From Sphingobacteriales bacterium 44-61 (GTDB lineage Bacteria; Bacteroidota; Bacteroidia; Chitinophagales; Chitinophagaceae): a DNA stretch of 64,000 nucleotides. The notes under the pieces are model-generated. The model did not search any database, had not been told where the DNA came from, and saw only the letters and a program-made list of their open reading frames with translations. The position numbers and the translations under genes are program-made. Numbering within the stretch: the first letter of the stretch is position 1; every line of letters begins with the position of its first letter. The DNA lies in the NCBI GenBank assembly GCA_001898405.1, contig MKTW01000012.1, forward strand, positions 62,001 to 126,000, given 5' to 3'. Positions 43,081-51,806 of the stretch are shown in pieces.

Positions 43081-43956
43081 CTATAAAATCACCTCTTCTT
43101 CATAATTCTTTCTGTAAGCAAGAGGATTCATCTTGTATTGCTTAAGGAATTGCCTGTTGAAATTGGATAAATTATTGAAGCCTGCGTCAAAGCATATTTC
43201 TGCCACACTCATCTTGTTTTCCAGGAGCAGTTTGCTAGCATGATTTAACCGGATCTCGGTAAGAAAAGTATTGAAGGTTTTCCTCGTGCGCTGGCTGAAA
43301 TACCTGGAGAATGAATTGTCGGCCATATTTACAATTTTTGCAACCTCATTCACCCTGATATCCCTTGTGTAATTATTCAAAACAAAATCGAATATTTTAC
43401 TCATCCTGCCGCTTTCTTTCTGGTTATGCCCCTGCATAAAACTTTGCGAGATATACCTGAATGACCTCGAAGAAGCGATAGTGTAAAGCATGTCTGTCAG
43501 TTTCATCCAGCGTTGCAAACCTTCCAGCTCGAGTATTTCATACATCTTTTCACTTACCTGCTTATTCAATTTACCGGTTATCTCGATCCCGCGCATGGAA
43601 CGGGCAAACAGCTCCCGCAATTTCCTGGCTTCAGGCAGGGCCAAAAAATCATTGCCTAAGGAAGTTTCTGTGAAATGGATCACAATGGACCTGGCTCTCA
43701 GTTTAGAATTGCGGTTAAAATACTTATCATCGTTTCTGTAAGTATGAGGAAGATTGGGGCCAATGAATGCAAAGTTGCCGGGAGCGAAATTGCTGATATT
43801 ATCTCCTATAAACCGCTTGCCCGTGCTTTCTGTTACCAGTACCAATTCATATTCAGGATGAAAATGCCAGGGATTGGGATAGTATTTGTAATTAAAATCC
43901 TTAACTACAAAGGATTCATCTTTTGAAAGCGGAAGATGTTCGAGTAAGGGCTGCAT
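43081..43956 (-). CDS. AraC-family regulator divergent from the PhyH operon
   Basis: The 291-residue protein has an N-terminal cupin sensor with WHFHPEYEL, FIGDNISNF and FIGPNLPHTY, and a C-terminal AraC HTH pair (about 188-285; MSVAEICFDAGFNNLSNFNRQF). It is clearly related to the regulator at 47571, sharing WH.HPE.EL, the ISNF segment and the LPH turn. It is transcribed away from the PhyH/GH144-like/oxidoreductase operon across 127 bp and is its likely regulator. Confidence 0.9.
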   Translation of the reverse strand: MQPLLEHLPLSKDESFVVKDFNYKYYPNPWHFHPEYELVLVTESTGKRFIGDNISNFAPGNFAFIGPNLPHTYRNDDKYFNRNSKLRARSIVIHFTETSLGNDFLALPEARKLRELFARSMRGIEITGKLNKQVSEKMYEILELEGLQRWMKLTDMLYTIASSRSFRYISQSFMQGHNQKESGRMSKIFDFVLNNYTRDIRVNEVAKIVNMADNSFSRYFSQRTRKTFNTFLTEIRLNHASKLLLENKMSVAEICFDAGFNNLSNFNRQFLKQYKMNPLAYRKNYEEEVIL

Positions 43957-44083
43957 ATGCCAGATTATAACACAATTTAAAGTATTGGCCTCAAAAAATT
44001 GTTAGAATAGTATCATTTTTATACATTTTGGGCGTAGCCCAGCTATTCTATAGCCTGTAGCTTTGGTCCATAAACGATTGTTT

Positions 44084-44929
44084 ATGCCGTTCAAAAAATT
44101 AAACCGGGAACAGGTCGACTCCTTTTTTGTAGATGGGTACGTTATTGTGAAGGGCTTCTGCAACAAGGCAGAGGTTGACAGAATGTATGCCACTGCTATT
44201 GAAGATGACGCAATGACGAAAAATGCGCTTCTCCTCAACGATCAAACCGGAAGAAAGACCAAGCTTTCCCTTTGGTTCACCCCCGGCAATGATGTTTTCG
44301 GTTACCTGACAAGAAGTGAGAAAATGGTTAACTCTGTTGCCCGGTTGCTGGATAGTGATGCACCAGTATGCCATTTCCATTCCAAACTCATGCAAAAGGA
44401 GCCCCGTGTGGGTGGTGCCTGGGAATGGCACCAGGATTATGGATATTGGTACAAAAACCAGTTCATGTTTCCCGATCAACTGGTATCAGTGATGGTTGCC
44501 CTTACTACTGCCAATAAGGAGAATGGCTGCCTCCAGGTAATAAAAGGCTCTCACAAGCTCGGCCGCGTTAATCATGGATTTGCAGGAGAGCAGGTGGGGG
44601 CCGATATGACGATGGTAAACAATGCGCTGAAAACAATGGAGCATATATATGTTGAGCTGGAGCCGGGCGATGCATTGTTCTTCCACAGCAATATCCTTCA
44701 CCGCTCTGAAGCTAATCTTTCAGACCATCCGCGCTGGTCGATCATTTCCTGTTATTGCTCACAGTCCAATCTTGCTTATAATGAAACATCCACCTCCTGG
44801 AAAACGCCTGTGCAAACTGTTCCGGATATGGCTATTGAGAAATGGGAAGCAGCGTCCCTGTCGCAGGCAGATTTCCTGAAGAAAGAGAATGACCCGGCAT
44901 TAAAAGACTATCAGCCTTCCAATAAGTAA
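44084..44929 (+). CDS. Phytanoyl-CoA dioxygenase (PhyH) family oxygenase
   Basis: The 281-residue protein starts at the ATG at 44084; a TTG at 44063 is less likely. It has the Fe(II)/2-oxoglutarate facial triad: His116-x-Asp118 (WEWHQDYG) and probable distal His206 in SNILHRSEAN, followed by an Arg in DHPRW that could bind 2-oxoglutarate. Family members hydroxylate diverse small substrates; only phytanoyl-CoA hydroxylase gives the name. In an operon with a glycoamylase-fold enzyme and a Gfo/Idh/MocA oxidoreductase, a role in oxidising a sugar derivative or small natural product is possible. Confidence 0.85.
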   Translation: MPFKKLNREQVDSFFVDGYVIVKGFCNKAEVDRMYATAIEDDAMTKNALLLNDQTGRKTKLSLWFTPGNDVFGYLTRSEKMVNSVARLLDSDAPVCHFHSKLMQKEPRVGGAWEWHQDYGYWYKNQFMFPDQLVSVMVALTTANKENGCLQVIKGSHKLGRVNHGFAGEQVGADMTMVNNALKTMEHIYVELEPGDALFFHSNILHRSEANLSDHPRWSIISCYCSQSNLAYNETSTSWKTPVQTVPDMAIEKWEAASLSQADFLKKENDPALKDYQPSNK

Positions 44930-44959
44930 TCATCATAAAACCAAACACCGTTATTAATA

Positions 44960-46381
44960 ATGAAGTACTGCTGTACCTTGTTTGCTATTGCATTCATTGT
45001 TTTGTTTCAAAACAATTCTGTTGCACAGAAAGTAAATCTCAAAGACGGATACCCGAATTCAATTAAGCCGGTGGGTGTCATTAAAGGTCTCGACGATACC
45101 ACACTTCTCGAAGTAGTGCAGAGACAGACCTTCCGGTATTTCTGGCATTTTGCTCACCCGGTGAGTGGGCTTTCCCGGGAAAGAAGCAATACTATCCGCG
45201 CTGACTATTTCTGGGATTATGCCAATGAAGCTTACGACGAACCGAATTTCAGCAAAGGAACTTATGGCCCTGAAGCATGTGCTATAGGCGGTACCGGCTT
45301 TGGCATTATGGCTACGATCGTTGCAGTAGAAAGGGGATGGATCGGCAGGGACACTGCCCTTAGGCGCCTCGTAAAAATGGTCGACTTTCTGAATAAGGCT
45401 GAGAGCTTTCACGGAATATTCCCGCATTTCATGAACGGAGAAACCGGAAAGACCATTCCTTTCGGAAAACTGGATGATGGCGCCGATATTGTTGAAACAA
45501 GCTATTTGCTAATGGGATTTCTATGTGCAAGGGAATACTTTAACACGGATGTCCCTCTGGAGAAATATTTCCGCAACAGGGTAAATGAGCTCTGGAGGTC
45601 CGCCAACTGGAACTGGCATGCAAAGGGTGGCAATACACTGTTCTACTGGCACTGGAGTCCCTTGCAGGGTTTCGATATGAATTTCCCGATAAGAGGATGG
45701 AATGAATGCCTGATCACTTTTATCATGTCAGCCTCTTCTCCCAATCATCCTATATCTCCGGATGTTTATTTCAACAGTTTCGTGAACAGCGCTTCATATT
45801 TCAACGGCAAAAAATATTATGATATCAAGCTGCCGTTAGGGTTTGAATATGGCGGCCCATTATTTTTTTCCCATTACACTTTTATGGGCATTGATCCGCA
45901 CAACCTGGAAAGCTTCCAGGTAAACTACTGGGAACAAAACCTGAACCATACATTGATCAACCGTCAGTGGTGTATTGATAACCCTAAAAAATATAAGGGA
46001 TACGGCAAAGAATGCTGGGGTTTAACAGCTGGTGACAGTTACAAAGGATATGTAGCACATTGTCCGCAGGAAGATCTCGGGGTTATTCAGCCAACAGCAG
46101 CGCTCTCTGCATTTCCTTACACCCCCGGATATTCAATGGAAGCATTAAGGCATTTTTATTATGACCTGGGAGATAAAATATGGAGTGAGTATGGTTTCGT
46201 TGATGGTTTCAGCATTGACAAAAACTGGTATGCTAAAAGCCACCTGGCCATAGATCAGGGGCCTATTGTAGTGATGATAGAAAATTACAGGAGCGGATTG
46301 CTTTGGAAATTATTTATGAATATTCCCGACGTACAAAACGGTTTGAAAAAACTTGGTTTCAAAAGCCCTTCCATAAAATAA
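44960..46381 (+). CDS. GH144-like (glycoamylase-domain) secreted glycosidase
   Basis: The 473-residue protein has a signal peptide (1-22) and a single (alpha/alpha)6 glycoamylase domain (PF10091 type): RQTFRYFWHFAHPVSGLSRE, a YGPEACAIGGTGFG segment, the acidic DDGADIVETSYLLMG and FYWHWSP regions, and a C-terminal AIDQGPIVVMIENYRSG. Size and motifs fit GH144, whose founding member is the endo-beta-1,2-glucanase of Chitinophaga pinensis; relatives include sophorose-releasing exo-enzymes. Expected place is the periplasm. It is 30 bp after the PhyH gene and 10 bp before a Gfo/Idh/MocA gene. Confidence 0.85.
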   Translation: MKYCCTLFAIAFIVLFQNNSVAQKVNLKDGYPNSIKPVGVIKGLDDTTLLEVVQRQTFRYFWHFAHPVSGLSRERSNTIRADYFWDYANEAYDEPNFSKGTYGPEACAIGGTGFGIMATIVAVERGWIGRDTALRRLVKMVDFLNKAESFHGIFPHFMNGETGKTIPFGKLDDGADIVETSYLLMGFLCAREYFNTDVPLEKYFRNRVNELWRSANWNWHAKGGNTLFYWHWSPLQGFDMNFPIRGWNECLITFIMSASSPNHPISPDVYFNSFVNSASYFNGKKYYDIKLPLGFEYGGPLFFSHYTFMGIDPHNLESFQVNYWEQNLNHTLINRQWCIDNPKKYKGYGKECWGLTAGDSYKGYVAHCPQEDLGVIQPTAALSAFPYTPGYSMEALRHFYYDLGDKIWSEYGFVDGFSIDKNWYAKSHLAIDQGPIVVMIENYRSGLLWKLFMNIPDVQNGLKKLGFKSPSIK

Positions 46382-46391
46382 ATATTGCTAT

Positions 46392-47555
46392 ATGAGTATC
46401 GTTTCAAGAAAGGAGTTCTTACAGCGTACTGCGATGGCAGGCTCGGTATTATTGCTCTCGCAACTGGAAAGTTTTGCTCTCACAAAAGCTGAGAAGAAGA
46501 TTAAAATTGCTATCATCGGCTGTGGCAGCGTTTCCGGGCAGTATCTTCCTCATCTTTCTAAAAGCCCTTATGTGGAACTGGTAAGCGTTTGTGATATTAA
46601 ACCTGAGCGGGCTAAAAAGAGAGCAGAGGAATTTAATGTGCCCAATCATTTCCCTCATATAGATCAATTGCTTGCCGGCCCTGATTTTGATCTGATGGTG
46701 ACGCTTACAGATATGCAGGAGCATGGCCGTCTTAACAAGCAAGCGCTTAATGCAGGCAGGCATGTATGGAGCGAAAAGCCACTGGCCAATACTTATAAGG
46801 AAGGAAAGGCCTTGGTCGATCTTGCAGAAAGCAGGAAACTAAGGATATGGGGCGCGCCTGCTGTTGTGAACAGTCCGCAGTTTGCGTTTATGTCAAAAGC
46901 ATTGCAGGAAGGAAAACTGGGCAAGGTCTCTTCTGCGCATGCGCATTATGGTCATACAGGCCCTACCTGGTCTGCTTTTTTTTATGAAGAAGGAGGCGGC
47001 AGCCTTCCTGATCTTGGCGTGTATAATATTGCGACACTTACCGGCTTATTAGGTCCGGCTAAATCACTTGTTGCAATGACGAGTATTGTAACACCTGACC
47101 GGGCAGTGGATGATAAGGGTAAAATCCCTGTAAAAGCAGAAGATAATGCTATGATATTAATGGATCATGGTAATGGTGTTATTTCCCATGTTCAATGTGG
47201 ATTCAATTATTTCGATCCTTATGGTCATGAAGGGAAAGGGCAGGACAGGCCTACCATTATTATTTGGGGAACACAGGGGAATATGGCGCTTGTCGGTTAT
47301 GACTGGGCGCCTTATGGCGTGGATATGGCTACGAGGGATCATGAGCAATCACAACGTTTTCTTCCGGATCCGGGAACATATGTATGGCAGCAGGGGGCAA
47401 CAGTAATTTCTGAATCCCTTGCTACCGGCAAAGAACCATTGATCAATGTCCATCATGCCCTGCATGTTCTGGAGATCATTGAAGCAGCAAGGGAATCAGG
47501 AAAAACAGGGAAGAGGGTCAGGCTTCAGTCTGAATTCAAATGGCCGATCGTTTAG
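46392..47555 (+). CDS. Gfo/Idh/MocA-family oxidoreductase
   Basis: The 387-residue protein has a Rossmann NAD(P)-binding domain with IIGCGSVSG (Gly43/45/49) and the family EKP motif (Glu128-Lys129-Pro130), followed by the C-terminal alpha/beta substrate domain. The N terminus, SRKEFLQRTAMAGSVLLL, resembles a Tat signal with RK in place of RR, as in many secreted Bacteroidota members of this family, so it may be periplasmic with a tightly bound cofactor. Substrates are typically sugars or inositols, including NAD-dependent glycosidase-like reactions. Last gene of the PhyH operon, convergent with an AraC gene. Confidence 0.88.
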   Translation: MSIVSRKEFLQRTAMAGSVLLLSQLESFALTKAEKKIKIAIIGCGSVSGQYLPHLSKSPYVELVSVCDIKPERAKKRAEEFNVPNHFPHIDQLLAGPDFDLMVTLTDMQEHGRLNKQALNAGRHVWSEKPLANTYKEGKALVDLAESRKLRIWGAPAVVNSPQFAFMSKALQEGKLGKVSSAHAHYGHTGPTWSAFFYEEGGGSLPDLGVYNIATLTGLLGPAKSLVAMTSIVTPDRAVDDKGKIPVKAEDNAMILMDHGNGVISHVQCGFNYFDPYGHEGKGQDRPTIIIWGTQGNMALVGYDWAPYGVDMATRDHEQSQRFLPDPGTYVWQQGATVISESLATGKEPLINVHHALHVLEIIEAARESGKTGKRVRLQSEFKWPIV

Positions 47556-47570
47556 TTTGAAGTACGCGTG

Positions 47571-48452
47571 TCAGCATCGCTGCATGACCATGTATTGCTG
47601 CTTATACACAACCGGTGAATAGCCAGTAACGTTTTTAAAATGCCTGAAAAAATTAGAGCGGTTATTGAAGCCGCACTCGAAGCAGATTGCTTCAGTAGTA
47701 AGTTGTCCGTCTTCGATCAGCAATCTTCTGGCATGGCTGATCCGTATTTCGATCAGAAAGTCATTGAATGTTTTTTTTGTCATCATTTTAAAGTAACGGC
47801 AAAAAGACGTGACACTTAAATTAGCAACGGCGGCTACATCTTCCAGGGAGATATGCTGCCTGTAATTGTCGAAAGTATACTGGTATATCTTGTTAAGACG
47901 GTCAATCTCTTCGTTATTTGTCCGGTAGTTGGCTATGCCGGCGTTGATGGCTTCCATTTCCTGGCTTTCCGCAAGGATATTGGTCATTTGTAAAATATTG
48001 ATCAGCCTGCTGAATCCCTCATTTGTCACTGATTCGTGCATGAGCGACAGGATCTTTTTTTTTGTTTCTCCATAGATCACCTGGCCCAGTTTGGCTTTTT
48101 CGTATAGTGATAGCATAGCCGTTGCTTCTGTTTTCTTCAACAGGTCGGCGCCTGCGAAATCCGGTAGAAAGTGGACGACGATCGCTTCCGCAGTGATGTA
48201 AGAATCGCCTTTGAAATACTGCTCGTTGCAGCGCCACATATGCGGCAGGTTGGAACCGAGCAGCAGCAATTCGCCTGCATCAAAATTGCTGATATTCTCC
48301 CCTACAAAACGGACACCCTCACCACGGATAATGTAGTGCAATTCTAATTCGGGATGATAATGCCATACCGTTCCAAAGTTTGGCAATGTATGGCGGCGGG
48401 CCAGATAGCCATATTGCGACTGGCGGGGAACAAGATGAAAATGCGGTTTCAT
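47571..48452 (-). CDS. AraC-family regulator divergent from the second PUL operon
   Basis: The 293-residue protein starts at the ATG at 48452; a GTG two codons earlier is an alternative. The cupin sensor has WHYHPELEL, RFVGENISNF and LGSNLPHMW; the C-terminal AraC HTH pair is at about 190-285 (TTEAICFECGFNNRSNFFRHF). It is paralogous to the regulator at 43081. It diverges from susC at 48772 across ~320 bp and probably activates that operon. Confidence 0.9.
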   Translation of the reverse strand: MKPHFHLVPRQSQYGYLARRHTLPNFGTVWHYHPELELHYIIRGEGVRFVGENISNFDAGELLLLGSNLPHMWRCNEQYFKGDSYITAEAIVVHFLPDFAGADLLKKTEATAMLSLYEKAKLGQVIYGETKKKILSLMHESVTNEGFSRLINILQMTNILAESQEMEAINAGIANYRTNNEEIDRLNKIYQYTFDNYRQHISLEDVAAVANLSVTSFCRYFKMMTKKTFNDFLIEIRISHARRLLIEDGQLTTEAICFECGFNNRSNFFRHFKNVTGYSPVVYKQQYMVMQRC

Positions 48453-48771
48453 GCGCACAAGCTTTCAGCTAATATAGGCCTATGTGTCAAATAAATTGAC
48501 TTCATTTTTTTTAAGTGGATACGCTGAGAGAATTATTTCCCGCTTATTCTTACCCTGTAACATGATGATTATCAATAATAATAAATGGTCATCACCAGAA
48601 TCCCTTCAAATGGGACGGGAATCTGGCGGATCGGAGATGATAAGATTGTACACAGATCGGAAAATCCTGTGGCCTGAATTGAGAATGCTTTCGGAGATAT
48701 TTGCTGCGTATTATTAAGTCACCTGCATTGAAAAGTGACTTAAAGATTGTTTAGCCACGAAAATTGCTTTT
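48453..48771. other. Intergenic region upstream of the second susC operon
   Basis: About 320 bp without a supported gene. A GTG-initiated frame (48484-48717, 77 codons) has no recognisable features and I do not call it. The right end holds the inverted repeat at 48714-48743. The region probably contains the promoters for the AraC gene and for the susC operon. Confidence 0.5.
48714..48743. promoter_or_regulatory. Perfect 9-bp inverted repeat upstream of susC
   Basis: TTAAGTCAC (48714-48722) and GTGACTTAA (48735-48743) are exact inverted copies separated by 12 bases, ending 28 bp before the susC start codon at 48772. It could be an operator for the divergent AraC protein or a leader hairpin that tunes susC expression. 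Repeats of this size occur by chance a few times per 64 kb, so position is the main argument. Confidence 0.4.
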
Positions 48772-51768
48772 ATGAGAAAATTGCTTGTCTTTTTAAAAAA
48801 ACAAAGCTTATGCGGCCTGGCTTGGTTGGCGATCATGCTCTTTTTTTCTCCATTGAATGCACAGGAGCAGCGAACTGTTACAGGCACTGTCAGTGGAACT
48901 CCCGGCCCCCTGGAGGGTATTTCTGTCCTTGTTAAAGGAGGAACGGCAGGAACGAAAACAAATGCTGAAGGAAAATACGCCATACAGGTCCCTCCCGGCG
49001 TTACGCTGATCTTCAGCGGCATTGGTTACCGCACCACTGAAGCGTTTACGGATAACAAGACCGTTGTGGATGTTAACCTGCCCGATTCCGCTACTGTTAA
49101 TGATGAAGTAGTCGTGGTCGGCTATGGCAGCCAATCGCGGCGGAATGTTACCGGTGCTGTTACTAAAGTGGATATGAAAACTACTGAGGGATTGCCAAAC
49201 ACAAACGTTGCACAAGCGATACGCGGGCGCGTTGCAGGCGTTCAGTTTACTGACAATGGCCATCCCGGCCAGGGCGGATCTGTGATGATCCGTGGACCTC
49301 GATCATTGAGTGCAGGAAATGATCCGCTGATCATCCTGGATGGCGCGTTTTTCAATGGAAGCCTGATTGATATCAATTCAAATGATATCGCCTCTATGGA
49401 AATACTCAAAGATGCGAGCGCCGCGGCTATCTATGGTTCCCGTGCTGCCAATGGCGTTATTCTTATCACTTCTAAAAAAGGCAGGTCCGAAAAACCGACT
49501 ATCGGTGTGAATATGTTCTATGGCCTGTCTGACTGGGCTGCACAAATGAAACTTCTCTCTCCCGAGAGATACCTGGAAAAATCAATGGAAATAAGAAGGC
49601 TTCGCAATATCCCCTATGACCCGAATGATCCTTCCACTTTTCTTACCATAACAGAATTTGAGAATTACCAGAACGGTAAAACCGTCAATCCCTATGACCC
49701 GGTATCGCAGCAGGGAAGCATACTGTCTGCCGATGTAAGCGTGGCAAGAAGATTCAAGCAATCCAATTACTACATGTCCGTTTCCATGGCAGACGAACAC
49801 GGGCTGATCTATCACGATAATTTAAAAAGATTGTCAACCCGGCTGAACCTGGAAAGCAAGATCACCGACTGGCTTACTGTCGGCACCCGGACCATGTTTT
49901 CTCAAAACGATCAATCAGGTATTCCGGCAAATCTTTCACAGGTATCAAGGCAAAGCCCCTTTGGGACCTGGTACAGGGAAGATGGTACACCTACACAATT
50001 TACTGTGTCAGAAGACCAGGGTGCATCGCCTAACCCGATGCGGAATGCTTATCTCACGAGCAATGAGTACGTGAGGAATAACCTTAACGCTAATTTTTAT
50101 GCAGAAATAAAAGTACCCGGCATCAAAGGTCTTTCCTATAAACTGAATTATTCCAATAATTACCGTTGGATCAGGGAGTATACGGCTACAAAGCAGGACA
50201 TTTATCTGACCGGCACCAACAATACTTCTGCATCCAAGCGTAACTGGCGGGCGAATGACTGGGTGGTAGAGAATATTCTTGATTACGGTTTTCAGCTCGG
50301 CAGCAATCATAAGTTTGACCTGACGCTGTTGTACGGACAGAATAAAAATTTCCAGGAAACGACTACTGCCAATGCCGACCAGTTGGAGTTTGATATATTC
50401 GGCTGGAACAGTTTGAACGTAGGAACCCTGCAAACAGTTTCTTCTTCCGCGCAGAAAGTGACCGGCGTATCATCTATGGCAAGACTGAATTACCGGTTCC
50501 TTGACCGCTACCTGCTGACATTGACGGCCCGCAGGGATGGAAGCTCGGTATTCGCCGCAGACAATAAGTACGCAACACTTCCCTCGGCCGCCGTATCCTG
50601 GATCATCTCCGAAGAGGATTTCTTTAAGAATATAAAGGCAGTCAATTTTCTCAAACTCAGAACATCTTATGGAGCGGTCGGCAATCAGGCCATCTCTCCC
50701 TATCAGTCGCTCAGCCGGGCGGGGATCACCAGGTATGTGTTTGACGACGAATCCTATCTTGGTATTTATCCTTCCAGCATATCCAATAAGGAGTTGAAAT
50801 GGGAGACCACCTTCATTGGCAATGTGGCGCTGGATTTCCAACTGCTGAACTACCGGATAGGCGGTACGGTGGAGTTGTACAACATGGATACACGTGATCT
50901 GCTGGTAGAACGCTCCATTCCGATCATGACTGGTTATTCTTCGATCTGGACCAATCTTGGAAAAATAAATAACAGGGGTATAGAGATCACGCTGAATACC
51001 ATAAATGTAAAGACAAAGAAATTTGAATGGAGTACTGATTTTGTATTCTCCCATAACAAAAACAAGATCGTGAGCTTGTATGGCGAAGATGCAAATGGTG
51101 ACGGCAAAGAAGATGATGATATTGCCAACAGTTGGTTTATCGGTCAGCCCATCAACGTATATTATGATTATGTGTTTGATGGCATTTATCAGGAGGGAGA
51201 GCAATATCCTGCCGGGTACCAGGTCGGGTTTGCAAGGTTCAAAGACCTGAATAAAGATGGTAAAGTGGAAGCAACGAATGACCGGACCATTATCGGGCAG
51301 GGCAGCCAGCCGAAATACCGCTGGGGTGTCACGAACAATTTCACTTATGGGAACTTCAGGTTGTCTGTTTTTGTCAATGCCATGCAGGGATGGATCGCTA
51401 CTTTCAATGATCTCGATTTTATGAATAACAGCATAGACCCGGTGCGACCGGTGAATATGTATGATGGCGGCTGGTGGACGCCGGAGAACAAATCGCAGAC
51501 CCGCCCTTCGCTTGAATACAGGAGGAGCGTGCTCGGACATAACTGGTATGCAAGCCGGAGTTTTGTGAGAATACAGGATGTTTCATTGGGCTATGATTTT
51601 CCTTCTGCTATACTTCATAGACTTAAATTATCCAGGCTGAACGCGTACATCAGTGCAAAGAACCTGGCTACGTTCACTGACTGGCCCGGGAATAATCCCG
51701 AATCGATCAGCACTGAAAGGTATCCGATAGCCAGGGCATATACGATCGGTTTTAAAATGGAATTTTAA
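48772..51768 (+). CDS. SusC/RagA-family TonB-dependent outer-membrane transporter
   Basis: The 998-residue protein has a signal peptide (about 1-30) and a carboxypeptidase-D-like domain (about 35-105; VTGTVSGTPGPLEGISVLVKG). A VVVVGYGSQSRRNVTGAV plug start and ASAAAIYGSRAANGVI follow, then a large beta-barrel ending in ITIGFKMEF-like aromatic residues. There is no STN domain. It imports a glycan fragment and pairs with the SusD gene 38 bp downstream. It is the first gene of an operon of three propeller proteins, a BASS transporter, a kinase and an aldolase. Confidence 0.95.
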   Translation: MRKLLVFLKKQSLCGLAWLAIMLFFSPLNAQEQRTVTGTVSGTPGPLEGISVLVKGGTAGTKTNAEGKYAIQVPPGVTLIFSGIGYRTTEAFTDNKTVVDVNLPDSATVNDEVVVVGYGSQSRRNVTGAVTKVDMKTTEGLPNTNVAQAIRGRVAGVQFTDNGHPGQGGSVMIRGPRSLSAGNDPLIILDGAFFNGSLIDINSNDIASMEILKDASAAAIYGSRAANGVILITSKKGRSEKPTIGVNMFYGLSDWAAQMKLLSPERYLEKSMEIRRLRNIPYDPNDPSTFLTITEFENYQNGKTVNPYDPVSQQGSILSADVSVARRFKQSNYYMSVSMADEHGLIYHDNLKRLSTRLNLESKITDWLTVGTRTMFSQNDQSGIPANLSQVSRQSPFGTWYREDGTPTQFTVSEDQGASPNPMRNAYLTSNEYVRNNLNANFYAEIKVPGIKGLSYKLNYSNNYRWIREYTATKQDIYLTGTNNTSASKRNWRANDWVVENILDYGFQLGSNHKFDLTLLYGQNKNFQETTTANADQLEFDIFGWNSLNVGTLQTVSSSAQKVTGVSSMARLNYRFLDRYLLTLTARRDGSSVFAADNKYATLPSAAVSWIISEEDFFKNIKAVNFLKLRTSYGAVGNQAISPYQSLSRAGITRYVFDDESYLGIYPSSISNKELKWETTFIGNVALDFQLLNYRIGGTVELYNMDTRDLLVERSIPIMTGYSSIWTNLGKINNRGIEITLNTINVKTKKFEWSTDFVFSHNKNKIVSLYGEDANGDGKEDDDIANSWFIGQPINVYYDYVFDGIYQEGEQYPAGYQVGFARFKDLNKDGKVEATNDRTIIGQGSQPKYRWGVTNNFTYGNFRLSVFVNAMQGWIATFNDLDFMNNSIDPVRPVNMYDGGWWTPENKSQTRPSLEYRRSVLGHNWYASRSFVRIQDVSLGYDFPSAILHRLKLSRLNAYISAKNLATFTDWPGNNPESISTERYPIARAYTIGFKMEF

Positions 51769-51806
51769 TTCTTCATCATTTTGTTTAGCACATAAAACTG
51801 AAACAT

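Noticed and set aside
48484-48717. 77-codon GTG-start frame in the gap before susC
   Set aside because: Unusual start, no family similarity, odd composition and overlap with the inverted repeat at its stop; not convincing as a gene.
50470-51540. Long (356-codon) minus-strand open frame opposite the second susC
   Set aside because: Fully covered by the barrel region of SusC and without recognisable protein features; treated as an antisense shadow.
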